DNA of 32,422 nucleotides from an uncultured Caulobacterales bacterium (GTDB lineage Bacteria; Pseudomonadota; Alphaproteobacteria; Caulobacterales; Maricaulaceae), in assembly GCA_937923965.1 (NCBI GenBank), contig CALDTL010000053.1:1-32422 (forward strand). Direction: 5' to 3'. Of the stretch, positions 26,485 to 32,422 are shown one piece after another. The position numbers and the translations under genes were made by a program. Positions within the stretch are counted from its first letter, which is position 1. Every line of letters begins with the position of its first letter. The notes under the pieces are model-generated. The model saw only the letters and a list, made by a program, of their open reading frames with translations. It was not told where the DNA came from and searched no databases.

Positions 26485-26515
26485 AAAAAAGGCCGGGGTG
26501 ACCCGGCCTTTTTTT
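26485..26515. terminator. Bidirectional terminator between ndk and the TadG-like gene
   Basis: GGCCGGG (26491-26497) and CCCGGCC (26502-26508) form a 7-bp GC stem with loop GTGA. Six As precede and seven Ts follow, so it can end transcripts from both converging genes. Confidence 0.9.
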
Positions 26516-26531
26516 ATATGTCATGGAGGTA

Positions 26532-27977
26532 TTAATTCGACAAGCGGATCATCTCCGTCATGATGTCGTTGCCAATACGTTTAAAGGCTTCCTCTAACTC
26601 GCTTGCATTTTCCGCAGTTAAGAACGTTTCCGGATCGCTCGCACATTGGGTTAGGAAAGAATAGGCCTGATCTCTCACCTCTTTGTCGAGGTTTTGGTTT
26701 TCAGGATAGCCATAATATCCGTTGGTGTCATACAGCCCTTCAGCTAGTGCGAAGCCGATGGTGTAGATTTTTACGCCTTCATTTTTCATCACCTTGCAAT
26801 CCGCAATGGATGCAATGTCCGCCGCTGAGGCCCATTTTCCTTCTTCCCATCCTGATCCAAAGGAAGGACGTGTTTCGCTTTCGACGGTGTCATAACCATA
26901 TCTTTTGCAGGTCCCGCTTTTTTTGCCTTTGTGGTATTCCACGCAGCGCTCGCCGTACCATTGCCCTGTGCCCTTTTCGGCAACCCAGGTGCTGCCCCCT
27001 TCGGTGTTCAATCCGTCTGACATGAAAACCACATATTTGACGGGGTCTTCGCCGTGCATATTAAGATGGTTTTTGTCTTCGCCAGCCATCCAGCTCCGTG
27101 CTTTAGACAATGATGGCGCGGAATTTGTTCCGCCATCAGCCACCATATTATTCAGGCTGTTTAGGGATGATTGAATACTCCAGTTCATCGCGACGGAGCG
27201 AGCACTAAGCGTACCTGAATTATATGATAACATGCCCGTTCTGAGAATTTTCTTTTTATCAGTGTTCTGCTCGCCGACGAGATCATGCAAAAGGGTGAAG
27301 AAATTTTTTGAGTGCTGTATCAGCGCATCAATCCTTGGGACTGCATTATCTTGGTCTTCCCATTGGTTCGTTGCATCATTGAAGGTCAAGGGTTTGTCAT
27401 CAAAAGCCATTGATCCTGAGTTGTCCAATACCATTAAGACAGAGGCCGGGTCGTAAAGCCCAAGATCTGCATATTTCGCGGTCGACTTCGCCGCAAAGCT
27501 CATATCCTGTTTACCCAAGATCTGAATAAAGGTCGGTTTAGTCTTTCCGGAGACTGTGGTGTGGATTTCTCCATTTATCTCGTCATATTCAAGTTCAACG
27601 GTGACGTTTTCTGCACCGCCCTCGACCCAGCCTTTATATTCATAGCCGAGTTCGGCCGCCGTATATGTCCTCAGAGATTTATCCAGATATCCATTATCAG
27701 ATGACGGCGTCTGGTCTAAAAGAATATCTGACCCGACAGTTGGCGTCGGCTGTCCGCCATTATCTCTGACGTAGACAGCTGCTAGTAACGCCGTTTGGTC
27801 TGCAATGGATTGGCTTCGCGACTTTGCGCTGCTCAGCGTCGCGAAATCCAAACCTGCGCCCATGAGACCAATAATGGCAACGGCACTTACGCCAAATAAA
27901 ACGGCGACATTTCCATCTTCTTCGTTTCGATAGCGACGCAAAATATTGCGTTTTTTATGAGGTCTCGACATTTTCAT
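26532..27977 (-). CDS. TadG-like pilus-assembly protein with von Willebrand A domain
   Basis: A 481-residue membrane-anchored protein. The N-terminus has the Tad/Flp pattern: basic RRYRNEEDGNVAVLFG, then one membrane helix near residues 24-46 and the SRSQSIADQTALLAA segment typical of TadE/TadG. The periplasmic part is a VWA domain with the metal-ion site DNSGSM (Asp185) and VVFMSDGLNTEGG. Such proteins take part in Tad (Flp) pilus assembly, but no other tad gene is in the window. ATG 27977 is preferred; an upstream GTG at 28037 or a nearer ATG at 27971 is possible. It lies downstream of purN on the same strand with a 181-bp gap, and a CtrA-like site lies at the upstream end of that gap. Confidence 0.85.
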   Translation of the reverse strand: MKMSRPHKKRNILRRYRNEEDGNVAVLFGVSAVAIIGLMGAGLDFATLSSAKSRSQSIADQTALLAAVYVRDNGGQPTPTVGSDILLDQTPSSDNGYLDKSLRTYTAAELGYEYKGWVEGGAENVTVELEYDEINGEIHTTVSGKTKPTFIQILGKQDMSFAAKSTAKYADLGLYDPASVLMVLDNSGSMAFDDKPLTFNDATNQWEDQDNAVPRIDALIQHSKNFFTLLHDLVGEQNTDKKKILRTGMLSYNSGTLSARSVAMNWSIQSSLNSLNNMVADGGTNSAPSLSKARSWMAGEDKNHLNMHGEDPVKYVVFMSDGLNTEGGSTWVAEKGTGQWYGERCVEYHKGKKSGTCKRYGYDTVESETRPSFGSGWEEGKWASAADIASIADCKVMKNEGVKIYTIGFALAEGLYDTNGYYGYPENQNLDKEVRDQAYSFLTQCASDPETFLTAENASELEEAFKRIGNDIMTEMIRLSN

Positions 27978-28158
27978 ACCGTTCCGTTTGCGCCCACCCA
28001 ACGGTGGAAAAAATCTCAAACTGACATCTGCGGCCACCCCATTGGCCGCGTGAAATTCAAACTCGCTTGGAAACGCGCCTGTTGAAATGAGAGATAATGG
28101 AAAGCTTTTAGAAAAAATCTATGGATTAAGGTTACTGCGGGATTAATTCTAAATATGG

Positions 28159-28173
28159 TTAACTGCCGGTTAA
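28159..28173. promoter_or_regulatory. CtrA-like binding site (TTAA-N7-TTAA) overlapping the purN stop
   Basis: TTAA at 28159-28162, seven bases, TTAA at 28170-28173: an exact full-site match. Extra TTAA half-sites occur at 28126 and 28143. It is about 182 bp upstream of the TadG-like start. In Caulobacter CtrA activates the Tad-type pilin gene pilA, so control of this gene is plausible but inferred. Confidence 0.6.
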
Positions 28174-28737
28174 TGCCGCGGCAAGCGCCGCCGGATATAA
28201 GGCATGTTCTGAGGCTTGCACGCGTTTAGCCAAAGACTCGGGTGTATCATCCGTTAGAATATCAAGCTCAGATTGGGCAATGATTTTGCCTGCATCAACG
28301 CCCTCATTTACCCAATGAACCGTACAGCCATGTTTTTTATCGCCGGCATCTAGGGCGCGTTTGTGAGTGTGCAACCCCTTATATTTGGGCAAGAGAGACG
28401 GATGAATATTGATTAGTTTGCCAGACCAAGACTTTACAAAACCCTCACCCAAGACCCGCATAAACCCTGCGCAGGCGACAAATTCAATCTGATGAGCACG
28501 TAATGCAGCGTCTAGTTCGACTTCAAAATCTGTGCGCGTTTTATAATCTCGATGGTCAATACAAATCGCCTTCACCCCCAGTGCGTCTGCCTTGCGAAGG
28601 CCCGGCGCTTCGGGGCGGTTTGAAATGACAAGCTGAATGTTCGCAGGGTATTCGGGCGCTTGTGCGGCCTCAATCAGAGCCGTCATATTCGAACCCGTTC
28701 CCGAAATCAGGACCGCCGTCGAAATGCGTTTAGGCAC
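28159..28737 (-). CDS. purN: Phosphoribosylglycinamide formyltransferase
   Basis: A 192-residue enzyme of de novo purine synthesis that adds the first formyl group to GAR using 10-formyl-THF. Signatures: [16 protein letters not shown] at the N-terminus, [28 protein letters not shown] (catalytic Asn-His) and [13 protein letters not shown] (catalytic Asp). GTG 28737 gives [13 protein letters not shown], close to the family start and overlapping the purM stop by 8 bp; GTG 28749 (four codons longer) is also possible. No in-frame ATG lies before the conserved region. Confidence 0.96.
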   Translation of the reverse strand: MPKRISTAVLISGTGSNMTALIEAAQAPEYPANIQLVISNRPEAPGLRKADALGVKAICIDHRDYKTRTDFEVELDAALRAHQIEFVACAGFMRVLGEGFVKSWSGKLINIHPSLLPKYKGLHTHKRALDAGDKKHGCTVHWVNEGVDAGKIIAQSELDILTDDTPESLAKRVQASEHALYPAALAAALTGS

Positions 28738-29788
28738 AAGTGGGGACACGTTTTAACTGCCCGATAACATGTGCAGCCTCGCCTGAGGTCTCCAGCATAT
28801 CGAGAACCTCGGGCATATCGGCAGGTTTCACACAAAGCACCATGCCAATGCCGCAATTAAACGCGCGGCGCATTTCGTCTTCCGCGACACCGCCTGTTTC
28901 TTGCAGCCAGTTAAATACAGCCGGACGGTCCCATGCCTTGAAATCGAACTCAGGAACAAGGCCGTCTGGCAGCATGCGCGGCGCATTGTCGGTGAGGCCG
29001 CCGCCCGTAATATGCGCAAGGCCCGAGACACGCCCGCTGCGGATAAGCGGGAGGAGGGATTTTATGTAAAGGCGAGTCGGGGTCAGTAGCGCTTCCGCGA
29101 GGGGCACATCCGCAAAGGGCGCTTTGTCGTCCCAGCTCAGGCCCGATCTATCTACGATTTTCCGGATGAGGGAATAGCCGTTGGAATGCGGACCGGAGCT
29201 TTCGAGGCCAATCAGCATATCACCTGCGTCCATATCGCCGTGGCGGGGCAGCATGGCGCTGCGCTCCACGGCGCCAACGACAAAGCCTGCGAGGTCGAAA
29301 TCATCGCCTTCATACATCCCCGGCATTTCCGCTGTTTCCCCGCCGATGAGCGCGCAGCCAGCTTGGCGGCACCCTTCGGCGATGCCAGATACAACGGCGG
29401 CCGCATTATCGGAGGTCAGTTTTCCAGTTGCATAATAGTCCAGGAAAAACAGCGGCTCTGCACCATTGGCGAGCACATCATTCGCGCACATCGCGACCAG
29501 ATCGATTCCGACAGTATCTAAGCGCCCTGTGTCGATGGCAATTCTCAGCTTTGTGCCCACGCCGTCCGTGCCGGATATAAGGATCGGATCTTTGAAGCCG
29601 GCGGCCTTGAGGTCAAAAGCGCCGCCAAATCCGCCAATCGTGCCATCAGCTCCGGACCTGCGCGTAGATTTAACCATGGGTTTGATACGGTCCACGAGCG
29701 CATCGCCCGCGTCTATAGAGACGCCGGCATCCGCGTAAGACAGACCTTTTTTATCCGAGGGGTTCGGGGCCGAGGGTTTAATGGCCAT
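28730..29788 (-). CDS. purM: Phosphoribosylformylglycinamidine cyclo-ligase (AIR synthetase)
   Basis: A 352-residue ATP-dependent cyclase of purine synthesis. Conserved parts include [40 protein letters not shown] then [24 protein letters not shown] and [18 protein letters not shown] 29788 with AGGA eight bases upstream is chosen; a longer frame to 29848 has no support. It overlaps purN as a two-gene unit and is divergent from the DUF2066 gene across about 145 bp, a common alphaproteobacterial layout. Confidence 0.97.
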   Translation of the reverse strand: MAIKPSAPNPSDKKGLSYADAGVSIDAGDALVDRIKPMVKSTRRSGADGTIGGFGGAFDLKAAGFKDPILISGTDGVGTKLRIAIDTGRLDTVGIDLVAMCANDVLANGAEPLFFLDYYATGKLTSDNAAAVVSGIAEGCRQAGCALIGGETAEMPGMYEGDDFDLAGFVVGAVERSAMLPRHGDMDAGDMLIGLESSGPHSNGYSLIRKIVDRSGLSWDDKAPFADVPLAEALLTPTRLYIKSLLPLIRSGRVSGLAHITGGGLTDNAPRMLPDGLVPEFDFKAWDRPAVFNWLQETGGVAEDEMRRAFNCGIGMVLCVKPADMPEVLDMLETSGEAAHVIGQLKRVPTCA

Positions 29789-29933
29789 GTGCGCAGTCCT
29801 GTATATAAGCCTGTGATATATCGTGTTTGAGTCTCGGCCTTGGACCATTTTCAGGGGCCACGTGCAAGACAGCGCTGCATGAAAGCTGTGCGCGGGCTTG
29901 GCGATTGGGCCCGCTTAGTCTATCTGGATAGAT

Positions 29934-30923
29934 ATGAAACGATTTATCGCTGCTTTATTCGCCTTTATCATGCTGGGATTGCCTCGCGCCTTCGCTGGCG
30001 ACCCTTTCACCGTGGGAGGCATTAAGGTCGACGCGACCGCCGCGACGGCTATTGAAGCCCAAGTTCAAGCGATGAGTGAAGGCCAATTACAGGCCGCCAA
30101 TGTATTATTTGACCGCTTAACCCTAGAGCAGGAGCGGGCCTCCAACCCTTTGCCTGTCCTAACGCAGGAAAATGTATCCCGCATGATTCGCGCGCTGGAG
30201 CCTAGCCAAGAGCGCCGCTCAGCGAATCGGTATCTTGGCGAGATCACTGTCGCGTTTAATCCGTCACAGGTTCAGCAGTTTTTGAGGGAGAATAATCTAA
30301 CCCTTGTCAGCTCGCAGGCTCAACAGCGTTTGGTGATTGTTCGGGAGTCAGGCCTGAGAGGGGACATGACCTTGCAATCCGCTTTTGCTGACCCGCGCTT
30401 GGGCTATGCCCTGACGCCTTTACAGGTCGCAGCCTCTGAGGATGTGCAGTTTCTTTCCGCCAACCCGTCGGTTGACGAGTTGAAAGCCCTTGCGAGCAGA
30501 TATGATCTGAATCAAGTTTTGATCGTTGAACCGAGCGGGTCTGTCACCGATATTTCTCTCGATACTGGTAATCGACAGAGTTTCTTTGTTCAGCCTGATT
30601 CTGATGGTGCGCGTTTTGCGGATCGTGTCATTTCGCGTTTGGAGTCCGATTGGAAGCAAGCCTCAGCGGTGGTTGGCGGCGAGGTCATTACAACACCGGT
30701 TTCTGTTCTCTATACATCGCACCGAGATTGGATTGCCTTACAAGACGCGATCAATACCTCTGCGCAAATTAAAGGCGCGCGTTTGGATGCGCTGTCCAAG
30801 GACGGAGCGCTGATGACGATCTCTTACGGCGGGGACATTGCCCGTCTGTCTAATGAGCTGCGGTTCAAAGGCGTGCGTGTTGAACAAGACCCGAACTTAG
30901 GGCTTGTCTTCAAACGATCCTAA
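29934..30923 (+). CDS. DUF2066 domain protein, exported
   Basis: A 329-residue protein with a Sec signal (KRFIAALFAFIMLGLPRAFA, cleavage near residue 21). The mature part matches DUF2066 in order: IKVDATAATAIEAQVQAM, FDRLTLEQER, RYLGEITVAFNPSQVQQFL and QQRLVIVRE. Its function is unknown. The gene is 9 bp upstream of hdaA and divergent from purM, the standard arrangement in alphaproteobacteria, though a functional link to replication control is not established. Confidence 0.86.
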   Translation: MKRFIAALFAFIMLGLPRAFAGDPFTVGGIKVDATAATAIEAQVQAMSEGQLQAANVLFDRLTLEQERASNPLPVLTQENVSRMIRALEPSQERRSANRYLGEITVAFNPSQVQQFLRENNLTLVSSQAQQRLVIVRESGLRGDMTLQSAFADPRLGYALTPLQVAASEDVQFLSANPSVDELKALASRYDLNQVLIVEPSGSVTDISLDTGNRQSFFVQPDSDGARFADRVISRLESDWKQASAVVGGEVITTPVSVLYTSHRDWIALQDAINTSAQIKGARLDALSKDGALMTISYGGDIARLSNELRFKGVRVEQDPNLGLVFKRS

Positions 30924-30932
30924 GCGCGCAAA

Positions 30933-31559
30933 ATGTCTCAAATACCGTTAAACCTTCGGCCCCGGAGGCGTCAGAGTTTTACCAACTTTCACGTGACGCC
31001 GGGTAACCAAGCGGCCGTGTCAATGCTGCGTTCGCGCAACCGCTGGCCTAGCGGGGCCGTCTTGTTATTAGGCCCGCCGGGATCCGGGAAGACCCACCTA
31101 GGGAAAGCTTGGGAGGCTCAATTTGGCGGCGTATTTTTTGATGATGCCCATTTGACCGAACATACTATTTTGTTCGATACAATTAATCGTGCCCTGTCCG
31201 GCGAAGTTTCCGGACTTTTGCTAACGAGTGCTCAGTCACCTAAAAACTGGCATATTACTATGCCGGATCTAAATTCCCGGCTTCTCGCAATGCCAGTCCT
31301 GACGCTGCCCGAACATGATGCGGAATCTTTGGAGCCTATTTTGAGGACTCTCTTCGCTCAGGTCGGACGCGAGGTTAGTCATGACGTTGTGAGCTTTGTG
31401 CTGCGCCAAACGGAACGTTCCGTCGAGGCTTTGCGGGGACTTGTGCATGAGCTGGATGTCGAGGCCGGATCAAAGAAAGCGGACCTAACCAAAGCTTTTG
31501 TTGCGAAATATCTGAAGGAAAGATCAGAAATCGACTTGCTTGCCAGCCCAGTCGAATAG
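30933..31559 (+). CDS. hdaA: DnaA-related replication regulator HdaA
   Basis: A 208-residue DnaA-like AAA+ protein without the C-terminal DNA-binding domain. It begins SQIPLNLRPR, which resembles the beta-clamp-binding motif at the Hda N-terminus. Walker A is GPPGSGKT (47-54), Walker B FFDDAH (68-73), and MPDLNSRL carries the expected arginine finger. HdaA acts with the clamp to promote hydrolysis of DnaA-bound ATP and prevent over-initiation. Its 3' end overlaps the convergent SDR gene by 36 bp. Confidence 0.92.
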   Translation: MSQIPLNLRPRRRQSFTNFHVTPGNQAAVSMLRSRNRWPSGAVLLLGPPGSGKTHLGKAWEAQFGGVFFDDAHLTEHTILFDTINRALSGEVSGLLLTSAQSPKNWHITMPDLNSRLLAMPVLTLPEHDAESLEPILRTLFAQVGREVSHDVVSFVLRQTERSVEALRGLVHELDVEAGSKKADLTKAFVAKYLKERSEIDLLASPVE

Positions 31560-32264
31560 GTTTCCGCTATCCTCAAACGTAAGCCCGTCAATGACGCTCA
31601 AGAGTTTCCCTGCTGAAAATTCTGGCGTGAATAATTTGTCCTCCGGCACATTTCCCTGAAAGGGTTTCGATAGCTCCGTATCAACAGTGCCCGGATGAAG
31701 CCCGATAATGATTTGGTTTTTAAAACGCCGTCCGATTTCAATGGCGAGCGTCTTGAGAACCATATTTAGGGCCGCTTTGGAGGCCCGGTAAGCATACCAG
31801 CCGCCGAGACGATTGTCGGATATGCTGCCGACCCGCGCGGAGAGCGCTGCGAAAACGGATTTTCCGTCGCGCCTCAGTAGCGGCACAAAGTATTTTGCCG
31901 TCATAGCCGGTCCGATTGTGTTGATCTCGAAGCTTTTGGTAAAGCCGTCATAAGAGAGCGCCCGTAGGTTTTTCTCAGGCGAAATTCCATTGCCTTGGAG
32001 CAATCCTGTCGCGACTAAAATCATGTCAAAAGGTTTGACCTCCTCCAGCGCCTGAGCCGCCGCAATGAGGCTATCTTCATCTGTGAAGTCAAAGGTGAGA
32101 TTGGCAACTTTTGCCGACGGGTGACTGCGTCCTGTTCGCGAAAAGGCATGGATGCGGGCGACCTGCGGGCTCGCCGCCAGTTCCCCAGTAAGCGCCGCGC
32201 CGATCCCGCCAGAGCTGCCAATAACAACAACGCGCAGATTATCTCCGAAACTTTCAAATTTCAT
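31524..32264 (-). CDS. Short-chain dehydrogenase/reductase (SDR) family protein
   Basis: A 246-residue Rossmann-fold oxidoreductase. The cofactor loop is GSSGGIG (16-22). The active-site Tyr/Lys is YRASK (159-163), with Ser in [10 protein letters not shown] before it. DFTDEDSL follows the second strand and suggests NAD(P)H use, though preference cannot be read. Substrate is unknown. ATG 32264 follows AAAGGAAA; a TTG start 18 codons upstream is rejected because it would read through the DUF2256 gene. The ATG overlaps the DUF2256 stop. The 3' end overlaps hdaA by 36 bp. Confidence 0.88.
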   Translation of the reverse strand: MKFESFGDNLRVVVIGSSGGIGAALTGELAASPQVARIHAFSRTGRSHPSAKVANLTFDFTDEDSLIAAAQALEEVKPFDMILVATGLLQGNGISPEKNLRALSYDGFTKSFEINTIGPAMTAKYFVPLLRRDGKSVFAALSARVGSISDNRLGGWYAYRASKAALNMVLKTLAIEIGRRFKNQIIIGLHPGTVDTELSKPFQGNVPEDKLFTPEFSAGKLLSVIDGLTFEDSGNLFDWAGKQVDF

Positions 32265-32422
32265 CGCCGGTTTCCTTTTGAAGTGCTTTTTGAGTCTCTG
32301 CGGCATCGCTCGCTGCAATATTTGACCTCATCCCAAACCCGCTCCCATTTCTTTCGCCATGCAAAAGGCTTTTCGCAAACGGCGCAGATCTTACTCGGGA
32401 GATTTGGTTTTTTATGAGCCAC
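32261..32422 (-). CDS. DUF2256 zinc-ribbon-like small protein
   Basis: A 53-residue frame from GTG 32422 at the very edge of the window, so the true start might lie just outside. The sequence [20 protein letters not shown], then [20 protein letters not shown], is the DUF2256 pattern. Four cysteines (about 13, 16, 36, 40: CxxC and CxxxC) could bind zinc. Its function is unknown. The TGA overlaps the SDR ATG (ATGA), so the two are coupled. In several marine proteobacteria such genes sit with SDR and photolyase/cryptochrome genes; that is recalled from general knowledge and cannot be seen here. Confidence 0.85.
   Translation of the reverse strand: MAHKKPNLPSKICAVCEKPFAWRKKWERVWDEVKYCSERCRRDSKSTSKGNRR

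Noticed and set aside
1-32422. CRISPR arrays, transposases, integrases, att sites, tRNA and rRNA genes
   Set aside because: No regularly spaced repeats, mobile-element motifs or T-arm-like sequences were seen on reading both strands.

Overview
The window reads as a chromosomal segment of a marine-type, dimorphic alphaproteobacterium, probably near Hyphomonadales/Maricaulales. The main signs are a DnaA-like HdaA gene behind a DUF2066 gene and divergent from purM-purN, the order DUF1285-NUDIX-CCA transferase, a MoxR-DUF58-BatA/DUF4159 cluster, and two exact TTAA-N7-TTAA sites of the kind bound by the cell-cycle regulator CtrA. Genes are tightly packed with many ATGA overlaps and no CRISPR, transposase, prophage, rRNA or tRNA gene was seen. 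The genus assignment is inference only.

Layout. 1-2902 (minus): MoxR ATPase, DUF58 protein and a BatA/DUF4159 membrane protein cut by the left edge. 2973-7505 (plus): a six-gene run with spacings of -11 to +8 bp: DUF1285, CoA-type NUDIX hydrolase, a lipoprotein polysaccharide deacetylase, CCA-adding enzyme, a GST and adenine phosphoribosyltransferase. 7511-8608 (minus): ychF. 8746-13245: a small membrane protein, a lipoprotein with two aspartic-protease DTG motifs, a six-helix membrane protein on the other strand, and an M3 metallopeptidase lipoprotein. 13392-16730: a secreted trypsin-like protease with a PKD domain and a divergent unknown lipoprotein, with a CtrA-like box between them.

16731-17696 is the only long gene-free stretch. 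It contains several hairpin arms that may belong to a structured RNA, then a pair of inverted copies of a palindromic intergenic repeat and a second hairpin repeat. 17697-19660 is a low-GC surface lipoprotein gene broken by a single apparent frameshift.

19820-22597 (minus): an OpgB-like phosphoglycerol transferase, trmD and rplS in one direction. 22645-25922: an I78-inhibitor-like lipoprotein, an unrecognised protein and a YheS-like ABC-F ATPase. 26011-26433: ndk. 26532-27977 (minus): a TadG-like protein with a von Willebrand A domain; the second CtrA-like box lies upstream. 28159-29788 (minus): purM-purN. 29934-31559 (plus): DUF2066 and hdaA. 31524-32422 (minus): an SDR oxidoreductase preceded by a small DUF2256 zinc-ribbon gene at the right edge.

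Most of the window is ordinary housekeeping sequence. No clearly new biological system was found. The best leads are the frameshifted lipoprotein, the two CtrA-like sites, the two-DTG protease-like lipoprotein, the deacetylase inside the CCA operon and the hairpin-rich gene-free stretch.
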